NCBI RefSeq assembly: GCF_024436435.1 | Contig: NZ_JAFMZP010000004.1 | Coordinates: 620,001-684,000 of the forward strand | Direction: 5' to 3' | Length of the DNA stretch: 64,000 nt | Origin: Desertivirga xinjiangensis | GTDB lineage: Bacteria > Bacteroidota > Bacteroidia > Sphingobacteriales > Sphingobacteriaceae | Shown: positions 37,760 through 47,699 of the stretch, piece after piece | Position numbering within the stretch: the stretch's first letter is position 1 | Layout of the letters: every line of letters begins with the position of its first letter | The notes under the pieces: model-generated | What the model was told of the DNA's origin: nothing | Databases searched by the model: none | The model's input: only the letters and a program-made list of their open reading frames with translations | Program-made: the position numbers and the translations under genes

Positions 37760-39445
37760 ATGCATAGCTTTTTTGCCTGGATCATTTCATTTGGAATGAT
37801 CTGTAACATAGCCACAGCACAAATACTGTTAAAAAATCCTGTTCTCCCCGGCTTTTATCCCGATCCAAGTATTTGCAAGGCAGGTGAAGATTATTACCTG
37901 GTAAATTCTACTTTCTCTTATTTTCCCGGGATCCCTGTCTTTCATAGTAAAGATCTTAAAAATTGGAAGCAGATCGGAAATGTGATAGAGCGTAGCTCCC
38001 AAATGGATTTTATGGGTGAACGGATCACTCGCGGCTTGTTTGCCCCCTCTATAAGTTTTCACAATGGAACTTATTATGTTGCATGTACCGATATAGATAA
38101 CGGTGGTAATTTTATTGTAACTGCTAAAAACCCGGCCGGACCATGGAGCAATCCGGTTTACCTTAAGGAAGTACGGGGGATTGACCCCTCCTTGTTTTTT
38201 GATGGAGGTAAAGCCTATATTGTTTACAACAGTGAAGCACCGGCAAGGAAGCCCTTATATGAAGGGCACAGAACTGTCAGGGTATACGAACTGGATATGC
38301 TTAATTTAAAAGTGAGAGGTGAGGAAACGATACTCGTTAATGGTGGTGCGGACATTAGCAAAAAGCCGGTTTGGATTGAGGGCCCGCATTTGTATAAAAG
38401 AAAGAATTTTTATTACCTGATGGCGGCCGAAGGTGGTACAGGTGTAAACCATTCGGAAGTTATTTTCAGAAGTAAAGATATAAGAGGCCCGTTTATGCCT
38501 TACGATAAAAATCCTATACTCACTCAAAGACATCTTGATCCGAAAAGGAAAGATCCGATAACTTCTGTTGGTCATGCCGATCTGATAGAAGGCCCTGATG
38601 GAAGTACCTTCGCTGTTTTTTTAGGAGCTCGCCCATATGATGGAGACTTTTATAACACAGGCAGGGAAACGTTTATTGCGCCAGTGGCTTGGCTGGATGA
38701 CTGGCCTGTGATCAATTATGGAAATGAAGAGGTTCAGTACTCGTACAAAGCTGGCTGGAAAGAATTTCCAAATAAAGACATAAATCCCCTGAGTGGTAAT
38801 TTCAGCACAACTTACCATTTTGAGAGTTATCTTGATCCTCAGTTCTTATTTCTACGTACCCGGGATACTTCCTGGTACAGTTTCGAAAAGGAAAACGGAG
38901 GTCTGACGATTAAACTTCTTCCTGAAACAGTAATGGGATTGGGGAATCCTGCTTTTATTGGAAGAAGGCAGCAGCATTTAACATCTTCGGGTTCTGTAGA
39001 AATGGAATTTGCGACAAAAATGGAGAACGAAAAATCTGGTTTGATCATTCTTCAAAGTGAGGAGCATTTCTATTACCTCTGCAAGTCGTTTAAGCAGGGG
39101 AAAGATGTTGTCCAACTTTTTAAGAGCACGCCAAAATCAAAGGAAATGGAATTGATAAGTGAACGGGAGCTAGGTAAGAAAGATGCTAAAATATACCTGA
39201 AGATCGCTGCCAGCAAAGACTCTTATTCATTCTGGTATAGTTTGAAAAGAAATAAATGGACCTTATTGAAAGAGGGACTCGACGCCAGGTTCTTAAGTAC
39301 GAAAACAGCGGGTGGTTTTGTTGGCTCTTTGTTTGGTATGTATGTCACTTCAAGTGCTAAGCCTTCTGGTAACTCCGCGGTTTATAAGTGGTTTTCGTAT
39401 AGCGGCAGTGATGAAACGTACCAGGTTTTGGGCTCGAAGAGATGA
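37760..39445 (+). CDS. GH43 beta-xylosidase with C-terminal sandwich domain
   Basis: A 561-residue secreted GH43 (signal ends near IATAQ). The propeller has the base Asp in GFYPDPSICKAG (D35), the second Asp in RGIDPSLFFDGG and the acid Glu in VWIEGPHLYKRKNFYYLM. YLVNSTFSYFPGIPVFHSKDL is typical of XynB-type beta-xylosidases. The C-terminal part (about 350-561) is the concanavalin-like domain that usually completes the active site. There is no lipobox, so it is probably periplasmic. It converts xylo-oligosaccharides to xylose inside the xylan PUL, 58 bases after the GH10 gene. Confidence 0.93.
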   Translation: MHSFFAWIISFGMICNIATAQILLKNPVLPGFYPDPSICKAGEDYYLVNSTFSYFPGIPVFHSKDLKNWKQIGNVIERSSQMDFMGERITRGLFAPSISFHNGTYYVACTDIDNGGNFIVTAKNPAGPWSNPVYLKEVRGIDPSLFFDGGKAYIVYNSEAPARKPLYEGHRTVRVYELDMLNLKVRGEETILVNGGADISKKPVWIEGPHLYKRKNFYYLMAAEGGTGVNHSEVIFRSKDIRGPFMPYDKNPILTQRHLDPKRKDPITSVGHADLIEGPDGSTFAVFLGARPYDGDFYNTGRETFIAPVAWLDDWPVINYGNEEVQYSYKAGWKEFPNKDINPLSGNFSTTYHFESYLDPQFLFLRTRDTSWYSFEKENGGLTIKLLPETVMGLGNPAFIGRRQQHLTSSGSVEMEFATKMENEKSGLIILQSEEHFYYLCKSFKQGKDVVQLFKSTPKSKEMELISERELGKKDAKIYLKIAASKDSYSFWYSLKRNKWTLLKEGLDARFLSTKTAGGFVGSLFGMYVTSSAKPSGNSAVYKWFSYSGSDETYQVLGSKR

Positions 39446-39559
39446 GCAGCGATCTTTCAAATATTCATATTCTAATCATTCTGCTCATAAAATCCACCTT
39501 GATCGACATTTGTTCCATGATACGCAACATCAATCGCATTCATAAAGTAGGGCGAACTC

Positions 39560-39567
39560 TACTTTTG
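39560..39567 (+). promoter_or_regulatory. Possible -7 promoter box for Region C susC
   Basis: TACTTTTG matches TAnnTTTG, 152 bases before the susC ATG in the 274-base gap after GH43. No -33 partner is clear. The long leader could carry post-transcriptional control; otherwise the gap shows nothing notable. Confidence 0.4.
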
Positions 39568-39719
39568 ATCAATCAATTTTAATCTGAAACTTCAATACAG
39601 ACAGAAAGCCAGTTGAATGATGAATAAAAGGCTTTAATCTTTTTTCGGAAATTGTTTCAAGATCCGGTATTGCTGTTTCGTGGAGTAGAGAAATAATATA
39701 AACCATCAAAAAACCAATT

Positions 39720-42700
39720 ATGCAAAAAATCAGACGATTTAAATTGTTGGGTGGTCTTCTGTTTCTGATTCTTTTTCCGTTTGTTGTTAGTGCACAGAGC
39801 ATTATCACCGGAAAAGTAGTCGATGAGAGAGGAGAACCATTGCCCGGGGTAGGGCTTGTAGTGAAAAGTACCGGACGAGGCCTTTCTACAGATGTCAATG
39901 GAAACTTTAATGCAACAATTTCAGGCAGCCAGGATGCTATAACTGTTTCCTTCCTCGGTTATCTAACTAAACAAGTCAGGGTAAACGATAAAACGAAGAA
40001 TCTGGTGATCGCTCTAAGCCCGGATGTTACCGCTTTACAGGAGGTAGTGGTGATTGGTTACGGCACCAGTAAAAAGACGGATATAACCGGTGCGATAAGC
40101 TCGGTGGGAGCGAAAACCATAGAGGAATCGGGGGTAGTTTCTATTGAACAGGTTTTACAGGGGCGTGTTGCCGGTGTGCAGATGACGAGCAATACAGGTA
40201 TGCCAGGAGGGGGATCTTCTATTCAAATCCGGGGCCTTAGTTCTATCAATTCAAACAGGGAGCCTATTTATGTAATAGACGGTGTTATTATCGAATCCGG
40301 TACGGGACAGTATACCCAAAATGCATTTTCATTTATCAACCCGTCCGATATTGAAAGCATGGAGGTACTAAAAGATGCTTCGGCCACAGCAATCTATGGA
40401 GCTCAGGCGGCTAATGGTGTCATATTAATTACGACAAAGAAGGGTAAAAAAGGGGCGCCAAGAATCCAGTTAGATGCCCGATACGGAACTCAAAGTGTAC
40501 AAAAATATCTTGAGCTGACCAATTTACGCGAATACGCTCAGCATTCGAACGACTGGAACATCCTTAGGGGCAATGAAATCAATGATAATTACGCAAATCC
40601 CTCCCTGCTCTCTACAGGCACAGACTGGCAAAGAGAAATATTCAGACCCGCGCAAATGAGCAACTATGACCTGTCTGTTTCGGGTGGTTCGGATGTTATG
40701 AACTACAGATTGTCTGGAAGTTATTTAAAACAAGAAGGTGCTGCAGCAGGATCAGGTTTCGACCGGTTTACTTTTTCGACTGGTTTGGATGCGAAGGTCA
40801 AATCCTGGGTGAAGTTAGGAGGGAAGTTAACTCTTAACCGCACTAGTCAGGAAACCGGTATTGCTGACTGGAACATTATCAACAGTGCCGTCAGGCAGTC
40901 GCCATCTGTTCCTGTACGAAATCTTGACGGTACTTTTGGGGGGCCGGAAGATATTAATGATCAGTTATCAAATCCCCTTGCAATGGCGGAGCTTCTGGAC
41001 AGGGGAAATAAAAATCTAGGAATCTTAGGAAATGTTTACGCGGATTTTACTCCTTTAAAATGGTTGTCAATGAAAACCGAGTTTTCAACCAATCTTTCCA
41101 ATGAAAGAGGACGACGTTTTATACCTACCTACCAGTTGGGGAATCGCATTAGTGAATTGATTGAAAATGAGCAGACTCAGAAATATTCCAGCAACTGGAC
41201 CTGGCGAAATCTGGCTACTATGAAGCATACATTTGCAAAAATTCATGACATCAATGCCGTTTTGGGTTATGAGATTACCGACCGTTTCTCGAATAATCTT
41301 TTAGGTATGCGTTATGGCGGAAGTAACCAGTTAAGGGATATTGATGCCGGGGATATACTGAATGCTGTTGCTGAAGGCGGGACATCTCGATCAGCGTTTA
41401 ATTCAGTATTCGGCAGGCTTAACTATACCCTTAAAAATAAATATATTTTCACAGGTACTCTTCGTTATGACGGCTCTTCTAATTTTTCTGAGGGGAATCG
41501 CTGGGGACTTTTCCCTTCAGCAGCGTTCGCCTGGAGAGTTTCTGAAGAATCCTTCCTGAAGGATATTGACGCGATAAATAATTTAAAACTCCGTTTGGGT
41601 TATGGAAAAGTAGGTAACTCTAATGTACGGCAGTTTGTACATACCTCCATGCTAAGGAATGTTCCTACGATCTGGGGAACCGGGCAGCTGATAGACAATG
41701 TTCCTAATCCCGATGTTACATGGGAATCCACTTCATCTTATAACCTTGGATTAGATCTGGGCCTGATGAAAAATAGGATCGAATTCGTTGCTGATCTTTA
41801 TTACAAGAAAACGGAAGACCTTTTATTACTCCTGGCCCTTCCGGCAATCACCGGAACATCCGGGCAGGGTGGTGCAGAAGCTCCCTGGGATAATGTAGGT
41901 TCTTTGTCTAATAAGGGTATAGAACTGGCTCTGAATACCGTGAACATCAACTCAAAAAGCTTCAGATGGAGTTCGAACTTTGTGTTTACGCTTAATAAAA
42001 ACAAAGTGTTAAAACTAAATTCTGAAAGCGCGATCATTAACAAAACGTATCAGGTTTCGGGTAACGATCTGGTGGTTACGCGTACGGAAGCAGGGCGTAG
42101 TATTGGTGAATTTTATGGATATAAAGTTATAGGCCGGGTAAATTCAGCTGCTGATCTATATGATAACGAAGGTAAACCGATTGCAATTCGCGAAAACCAG
42201 ATAATCGATCAAAATAATGGTATTGGAGTCGGTGATCTGATCTGGGATGATTTTAATAAAGACGGGGAGATAAATGAGGAAGATCGTCAGTATATCGGTA
42301 GTCCGTTACCAAAGTTTACTTATGGGTTTGGTAATACGTTTAGCTACAAGAATTTTGATCTGAATGTTTTCTTCCAGGGATCGTATGGCAACAAAGTAAT
42401 GAACTTTCTGAATATGTCTATCGATGATCCCAATTTGCAGAGAGGAAATATGACAAGACGAGCTGGAGTTGACTATGCTCGGGTAACTGTGATTGATCCC
42501 TCGGGATCAGTTTCGGATGTTAATAACCTGATCGTCTCAGGTGGAGATCCTGCTATGCCGCGCATGTCTAAGAATGATATTAACGCTAATAATAGCTTGT
42601 CTTCCCGCTTCATTGAAGACGGTTCTTATCTGCGTCTGCAAAACCTTACCCTTGGTTACCGTTTACCGGACAAGCTTGCAACAAAAGCCAGGCTGAACAG

Positions 42701-42887
42701 TGTAAAGCTTAATGTAACCGTTCAAAACCTGTTTACGATAAGTAAATACAGCGGATATGACCCCGAAGTTGGTATGGCCCGCGATCAGTATTCGAATTAT
42801 GCACAAAGTGCGCTTCTGAATGGAATAGACGTAGGGCGGTATCCAATGCCTCGTAACTTAACTTTTGGTGTCTCTGTTGGATTATAA
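39720..42887 (+). CDS. SusC/RagA-family TonB-dependent transporter for xylo-oligosaccharides (Region C)
   Basis: A 1055-residue outer-membrane importer. A signal peptide (ends FVVSAQS) is followed by the carboxypeptidase-D-like domain (IITGKVVDERGEPLPGVGLVV), the TonB-box region LQEVVVIGYGTSKKTDITGA, a plug with REPIYVIDGVI and VLKDASATAIYGAQAANG, and a beta-barrel ending in TFGVSVGL. SusD follows after nine bases. With GH10, GH115 and GH43 genes around it, import of glucuronylated xylo-oligosaccharides is the best inference. It is as diverged from the Region B SusC as expected for a different substrate. Confidence 0.96.
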   Translation: MQKIRRFKLLGGLLFLILFPFVVSAQSIITGKVVDERGEPLPGVGLVVKSTGRGLSTDVNGNFNATISGSQDAITVSFLGYLTKQVRVNDKTKNLVIALSPDVTALQEVVVIGYGTSKKTDITGAISSVGAKTIEESGVVSIEQVLQGRVAGVQMTSNTGMPGGGSSIQIRGLSSINSNREPIYVIDGVIIESGTGQYTQNAFSFINPSDIESMEVLKDASATAIYGAQAANGVILITTKKGKKGAPRIQLDARYGTQSVQKYLELTNLREYAQHSNDWNILRGNEINDNYANPSLLSTGTDWQREIFRPAQMSNYDLSVSGGSDVMNYRLSGSYLKQEGAAAGSGFDRFTFSTGLDAKVKSWVKLGGKLTLNRTSQETGIADWNIINSAVRQSPSVPVRNLDGTFGGPEDINDQLSNPLAMAELLDRGNKNLGILGNVYADFTPLKWLSMKTEFSTNLSNERGRRFIPTYQLGNRISELIENEQTQKYSSNWTWRNLATMKHTFAKIHDINAVLGYEITDRFSNNLLGMRYGGSNQLRDIDAGDILNAVAEGGTSRSAFNSVFGRLNYTLKNKYIFTGTLRYDGSSNFSEGNRWGLFPSAAFAWRVSEESFLKDIDAINNLKLRLGYGKVGNSNVRQFVHTSMLRNVPTIWGTGQLIDNVPNPDVTWESTSSYNLGLDLGLMKNRIEFVADLYYKKTEDLLLLLALPAITGTSGQGGAEAPWDNVGSLSNKGIELALNTVNINSKSFRWSSNFVFTLNKNKVLKLNSESAIINKTYQVSGNDLVVTRTEAGRSIGEFYGYKVIGRVNSAADLYDNEGKPIAIRENQIIDQNNGIGVGDLIWDDFNKDGEINEEDRQYIGSPLPKFTYGFGNTFSYKNFDLNVFFQGSYGNKVMNFLNMSIDDPNLQRGNMTRRAGVDYARVTVIDPSGSVSDVNNLIVSGGDPAMPRMSKNDINANNSLSSRFIEDGSYLRLQNLTLGYRLPDKLATKARLNSVKLNVTVQNLFTISKYSGYDPEVGMARDQYSNYAQSALLNGIDVGRYPMPRNLTFGVSVGL

Positions 42888-42896
42888 ATAAAAGAT

Positions 42897-44534
42897 ATGA
42901 AAAAGATATTAAAACTTTTGCTGTTGTTACTGCTGATCACTATTGGAAGCGGTTGCCGGAAGGATTTTCTGGATGTGGATTCGAAAACTAATCTTACGCT
43001 GGATAATTATTTCACCTCTTATGAGGAATGCAGAAATGCTACTGCTCCTCTTTATAATATCGTCTGGTATGAATTTTCGACAAGATTTTACTTCAACCTG
43101 GGAGATGGCCGTGGAAATAATCTTTTCACTCCGTATTCCTCTGATGAATCATTTATCAGGTTAACCGAGACAGGTGAAACCCCGATGTTAAATGAAGCTT
43201 TCGAGTCTTTGTATATTGTAGTAACACAGGCAGATTATGTGGTTAACAATATTGATAAAGCACTTGAACACAATGTTACTGTTAAGCATGTGAACGCCTG
43301 CAAGGGTGAAGCGCGGTTTATGAGAGGGTTAGCATACTGGTATCTGGGATCGATCTGGAGGGATGTACCTATCATAGAAGACCCGGCTGCAACTGCTAAG
43401 AATTTCCAGATAAGACCTAATTTTTTTGAAGATGTACTGCAATATGCCATTCGTGACCTGGAATTTGCAGCAGAGTGGCTTCCGGGCACTGATGTTCCAG
43501 GCAGAGTAACAAAGAGCAGTGCTAATGCTGCTCTCGCCCGGTTATATATTACAGCTGCCTGCTATGCAAGGGGGAATAAGTTTACCAGCCGCTGGCCTAC
43601 AACTGCCTCAGAGTACTATACTAAAGCCAGGGTTGCCGCAAAGAAGGTGATAGATGATCCTCAATACAAACTAATGGAGGACTATGAGGAATTATTTCGG
43701 ATGCAGAACAACAATAATTCTGAATCATTATTTGCACTTCAATTTGTACCAGGATCGTCAGTGTATGGTACTGGAAACAGAAATCAGGAATACCTAGGGT
43801 CAAGTACTTTACTTACCGGAGGCCTCAACGCCTGGGGGGGATCAACCTTTGCTTCAGGGGAATTAGTAGAGTTGATGCACAATCGTACGGAAACTAAACG
43901 TAAAAAAGCTACTTTCTTTTACCCGGGCGCTACTTACGAATATTTGGGAGGCAACACACCAGAGGGGAGATGGGTAGTAAAGCAGGCTGATTACAGGTAT
44001 CCAAATATAAAGAAGCATATTGTTGGAGGTCCGGCAGACACCGACGGGATGGCAATTAATGATAATTCGGGATTGGCCACTCCCATGATTCGTCTGGCAG
44101 AAGTATATTTATTGTATGCAGAAGCCATATTAGGGTTAGATGCATCAACAATGGATACAGAAGCCTTAAAATATTTTAATATGGTAAGAGAGCGAGCTGT
44201 TATGGATCCTGTTGATGAGATTACGCTCGCCGATCTATGGCATGAACGTCGAGTGGAACTGGCCCTGGAAGGACAATTTTGGTACGATATGGTTCGAAGA
44301 GCTTATTGGGATGAGCAGTGGGTGATTACCTATATGAACAATCAAAACAGGTCTCGTTACTACTATTATATGAGCAACTCGGTTCCTAATGGTTTTACCT
44401 GGCGTGACCAGACTGATGAAAAGGAAAGTAACCTGGCAACACCTCAGCGGCTGCGGCTGCCATATCCGGCCACGGAGCTTATAATCAATCCTTTATTGAA
44501 AGAGTCTCCGGTCCAGTTTGATTTTGGTAACTAA
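42897..44534 (+). CDS. SusD/RagB-family surface glycan-binding lipoprotein (Region C)
   Basis: A 545-residue lid protein for the preceding SusC. The N-terminal lipobox is GSGCRKDFLDVDS, and helices with ARFMRGLAYWYLGSIWRDVPI and LADLWHERRVELALEGQFWYDMVRRAYW are SusD signatures. It should bind xylan chains at the surface. The next lipoprotein starts 28 bases after its stop. Confidence 0.95.
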   Translation: MKKILKLLLLLLLITIGSGCRKDFLDVDSKTNLTLDNYFTSYEECRNATAPLYNIVWYEFSTRFYFNLGDGRGNNLFTPYSSDESFIRLTETGETPMLNEAFESLYIVVTQADYVVNNIDKALEHNVTVKHVNACKGEARFMRGLAYWYLGSIWRDVPIIEDPAATAKNFQIRPNFFEDVLQYAIRDLEFAAEWLPGTDVPGRVTKSSANAALARLYITAACYARGNKFTSRWPTTASEYYTKARVAAKKVIDDPQYKLMEDYEELFRMQNNNNSESLFALQFVPGSSVYGTGNRNQEYLGSSTLLTGGLNAWGGSTFASGELVELMHNRTETKRKKATFFYPGATYEYLGGNTPEGRWVVKQADYRYPNIKKHIVGGPADTDGMAINDNSGLATPMIRLAEVYLLYAEAILGLDASTMDTEALKYFNMVRERAVMDPVDEITLADLWHERRVELALEGQFWYDMVRRAYWDEQWVITYMNNQNRSRYYYYMSNSVPNGFTWRDQTDEKESNLATPQRLRLPYPATELIINPLLKESPVQFDFGN

Positions 44535-44562
44535 GCTTTTGATACATTTAAAGAATTTAAAT

Positions 44563-45909
44563 ATGAAAAAAAATAAATATATCAATATCAAAGTTCTGTT
44601 TTTGCTTGCAATCTTTTTCACTGTGATAAGTGCCTGCAAGAAGGAAGGGGCCGAGCAATCGAAGCAGATCCTGATTGAAAGAGTGTCACTTCACAACAAA
44701 TCCGTTTCAGATTCGACAGTGGTACAAGCCCGGCTGGGAGCCAATGTGCGATTGGACGGTGCTGGTTTCGCTACAACCCGGGAAATTTACGTGAATGGTG
44801 TAAAAGTAAGTGTGAACCCGGGATATGTGACGGAGAATCATATTATCTTTAAAATCCCTTCAGACCTTCCCTTCGGAAAAGATATTCAGGATATCTCAGT
44901 AAGGAACACAATCCGTGTAGTTACAAAATATGATGACATCACTCACAAGTTTATGATTCAAGGCGCTATGCCTGTAATTAGCTCCGTTTCACATAGTTTA
45001 CCAAGAGAGGGAGAGACGATAGAGATCTATGGGACTGGGTTAAGGGATCTTACCAAAATTACTTTCCCTGGAGATATTTCTCTTTCGTCGGATAACTTTA
45101 CTGTGAATGAAGAATATACGATAATCACAGCTGTAGTGCCTGCGGGCGCGACCAACACTGCGGGAGCTATTAGGGTTGAAGGAGATAACGGGGCTGCGAA
45201 TTCGCACAATTATATGAATAAAAGAGATGGAATTTTTATTCAGAAGTTTTCAAACGATGCTAATGTAAGCACAGGCGAAGCTGTCTGTCAGCAACGGGCT
45301 TATAATTTTGGGTCAACTAATTTAATTTCCAGTAATCAAAGTGTTGTTCTACCGGTGTCTGGAATCGGGCCAAAGAATCCGGATACTTATAGGAGTGTGC
45401 CAATAAACCAATCCGCAATAGCCACAGGCTTTAGTGCAGGCTTTGATTTCAGGACCTGTGCGGCTTTGAATTCAGTTCTGGCAAGCTCAAATGGTTCGAT
45501 CACCGGGAGCACCCCAATTACTAGCCTCGCCTTCCAATTTGACTATTTTGTATCAACAGCTTGGTCTTCAGGTTTCATAAGATTTGAATTAGTAAGTGGA
45601 AGTGCCGACTGGCGATTTGACTTCGCTCCCTGGGCCACTGGTGGCGGAGAGGTCTCTCCTATAGTAATGGATGGCTGGCGCACTGTCACGATCCCTATCA
45701 GTCCTTTTAAGGGCATTGCGAAAGAAAAGATTGCGACCTTCGCACAGCTGGTGACGTTTATGACGGGTAAAGGGGGAATAATGAAATTCAATAATTCATC
45801 ATACACCGATGCGGGAAGCACCGTTTATCCGGCCAGTGCGATTCCGGATTTTCATTTTTCCTTTGGGAACTTCAGAGTTGTACCCTTTGTCAAGCCGTCT
45901 GTGAATTAG
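44563..45909 (+). CDS. IPT/TIG-domain surface glycan-binding lipoprotein (SGBP)
   Basis: A 448-residue lipoprotein from the ATG at 44563 (an upstream start at 44518 overlaps susD and is unlikely); lipobox ISACKK. Two Ig-like IPT/TIG repeats (about 35-125 and 128-215; RLDGAGFATTREIYVNG and IEIYGTGLRDLTKITFPG) carry a C-terminal beta-sandwich (GEAVCQQRAYNFG to FHFSFGNFRVVPF) like the binding domain of SGBP-B proteins. Such proteins are encoded right after susD in xylan and xyloglucan PULs and help catch the polymer at the surface. Specificity for xylan is inferred from the neighbours. Confidence 0.85.
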   Translation: MKKNKYINIKVLFLLAIFFTVISACKKEGAEQSKQILIERVSLHNKSVSDSTVVQARLGANVRLDGAGFATTREIYVNGVKVSVNPGYVTENHIIFKIPSDLPFGKDIQDISVRNTIRVVTKYDDITHKFMIQGAMPVISSVSHSLPREGETIEIYGTGLRDLTKITFPGDISLSSDNFTVNEEYTIITAVVPAGATNTAGAIRVEGDNGAANSHNYMNKRDGIFIQKFSNDANVSTGEAVCQQRAYNFGSTNLISSNQSVVLPVSGIGPKNPDTYRSVPINQSAIATGFSAGFDFRTCAALNSVLASSNGSITGSTPITSLAFQFDYFVSTAWSSGFIRFELVSGSADWRFDFAPWATGGGEVSPIVMDGWRTVTIPISPFKGIAKEKIATFAQLVTFMTGKGGIMKFNNSSYTDAGSTVYPASAIPDFHFSFGNFRVVPFVKPSVN

Positions 45910-45941
45910 ATGATTACCTGGTAGCGATTTTTATATTTTTC

Positions 45942-45987
45942 ATAATAGAAAAGCTTCGGAAGTAGATTTCCGAAGCTTTTCTATTAT
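45942..45987. terminator. Strong bidirectional terminator between convergent genes
   Basis: A perfect 20-bp stem with a six-base loop (arms 45942-45961 and 45968-45987; core GAAAAGCTTCGGAA / TTCCGAAGCTTTTC) lies between the SGBP stop and the end of the minus-strand gene. A/T runs on both outer sides let it stop transcription from either direction. Confidence 0.9.
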
Positions 45988-46015
45988 ATCTATATCATTG
46001 GGTGATAGTCTATGT

Positions 46016-47200
46016 TTACTGTTTTATAAATTTTTTAGCACCTGAAAATCCTTCACAAGTGACATTTAGGATATAGATGCCCGGTTGTAAAATAACGGGG
46101 ATAGTGACTTCATTGGTACCAGCATGTAATGGCGTTTTAAGTGTGGTAACTTTACTTCCGTATGTATTGGTGACCGTAAAAGAACCGCTTTGATTCCGGT
46201 CAGATTCAAATAATACCCTTAGCTGATTTTCTGCAAGCGTAACAGTTAAAGTATTTACAGTTGGGCCTGGAGCTGATCTGATAAAAACAGGTCCATAGAA
46301 CTCGGATTGTCCGTCAAAATCAACCTGTTTTAGCTGATAGTAATTATTTTCAGACAGAGCCGAGTTATCAGTAAAATTATACTCTTTCCCTATGTCGGAA
46401 TGCCCGGCAGCACTTACTGTTCCAATCGACCGGAAACTTGCATTGTCATTTGAGCGCAGGATCTCAAAATGAGAACTGTTTCTCTCCAAAGAAGTCTTCC
46501 AGTTTAACAGATTACCGCGAGCCGCGGTTCTTCCGGTGAAGGCTGCTATAGAAACAGGAAGTGTGCCCTCTGTGATATTATCTAAGTTCGAAACAGTGTA
46601 TATATTATCTGCTAAACCAAAAGCTATCTTATCAATGTCAAGTCCATTCTCCCTTGACCCAATCTGAAAGGTCTGCGTGAGAGCGCCATTAGGAACTGTA
46701 AAGTTTATGGGAGTTTCGCCTGTATATTTATTCTGTGAGAGATTAACCCATTTCCAGACTGAGGCTCCGACTCCTGTTGTTCCTGAGCCGTTAACTGCGT
46801 CATCAGCAGCATTAAATCCAGCTATGTTCAATCCGTTGACAGTAATCCAGTCGTTGCCGCTTGCAGCAGCTTTTGTTCCAAAGCCATTTCCATAATAAAA
46901 GCTGTCATCACTGGCTCCTCCATTGCTTGTACTTGCCACTCTGATTCGGATGTACAGCCTGTATTCACCTGGGGCAGGGAAGGTAATTGAGTAGGTAGCA
47001 ACTTTCTGGTCGATCCCCGGATAGGAGTTATTATTAACATCCGTGGCAGCGGTGATATAAGTAACCGGAGATATTGTGGCAGTGGTCCAATCACTTCCGA
47101 GAGTAGCTGATTCTGCCTCTATAACTACGGGCTTACTCTGGGCTCTGGCTACCAAAACCGGTAAGGTTAAAATGAATGTAATGAGTAGGGATTTTCTCAT
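46016..47200 (-). CDS. Secreted CBM protein with T9SS signal; xylanase-like architecture without catalytic domain
   Basis: A 394-residue protein: signal peptide (ends VARAQ), CBM6/35-like sandwich (VIEAESATLGSDW, YRLYIRIRVAS, LTQTFQIGSRENG, about 22-190), Ig-like segment (FTGRTAARGNLLNWKTSLE, HFEILRSNDN, YYQLKQVDFDGQSEFYGP) and a T9SS type-A tail (LQPGIYILNVTCEGFSGAKKFIKQ). Each block lines up with the GH10 enzyme at 35578 but the roughly 300-residue GH10 barrel is missing. It is probably a surface xylan-binding protein without hydrolase activity. It is transcribed away from the GH10/GH115 genes and convergent to the SGBP. An origin by deletion or domain shuffling is inferred. Confidence 0.85.
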   Translation of the reverse strand: MRKSLLITFILTLPVLVARAQSKPVVIEAESATLGSDWTTATISPVTYITAATDVNNNSYPGIDQKVATYSITFPAPGEYRLYIRIRVASTSNGGASDDSFYYGNGFGTKAAASGNDWITVNGLNIAGFNAADDAVNGSGTTGVGASVWKWVNLSQNKYTGETPINFTVPNGALTQTFQIGSRENGLDIDKIAFGLADNIYTVSNLDNITEGTLPVSIAAFTGRTAARGNLLNWKTSLERNSSHFEILRSNDNASFRSIGTVSAAGHSDIGKEYNFTDNSALSENNYYQLKQVDFDGQSEFYGPVFIRSAPGPTVNTLTVTLAENQLRVLFESDRNQSGSFTVTNTYGSKVTTLKTPLHAGTNEVTIPVILQPGIYILNVTCEGFSGAKKFIKQ

Positions 47201-47699
47201 GTCTGTTTAGTTTGATTTAATTGTTGTTATTAATTGGTGTTTATTAATGGTCTTCTTAATGGTTTCAGTAAGAATAATTGCCACTAAGCATGTATCGAGC
47301 TTATTCTTAAATGTTGAGTTTGACTAATAATGTACTTTAAAAGTGGGAAGTCTACTGAAGATCAGATAGTTCAATTGAATAAGTTTATGCTTTAAATGTT
47401 CAATAGTACCGCGTGGCAGTGCCGTTTTCCGGTAGAGTTATCATAGCCTAGCATCAAGGAACGGGTTTGGCTTATCAATCAGTAAGTGTGCCCGATACCG
47501 ATAAAGTACCAGAACTCTTATTTATGGGGCTTGGTTGTGCTAATTAAACATTTGTTCTATATTTTATCACAAACAGCGCATTCTCATTTTTAAGGAGCAG
47601 TTACCTTTAGCATTTCCAAACAGGGAGTTTTGAACGACAAAATCTTAAAGCCGGGTATTTAACAAATCGAACAAAAATCAATTATCTGATATTATAAAA
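47201..47699. other. Divergent intergenic region between CBM protein and GH10
   Basis: A 499-base gap that must hold promoters for both directions, but no clear TAnnTTTG box is seen on either strand. It has a 9-bp inverted repeat TAAGAATAA / TTATTCTTA (47269-47277, 47301-47309) with a 23-base spacer, a possible regulator site. No convincing ORF or RNA is seen in it. Confidence 0.4.
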
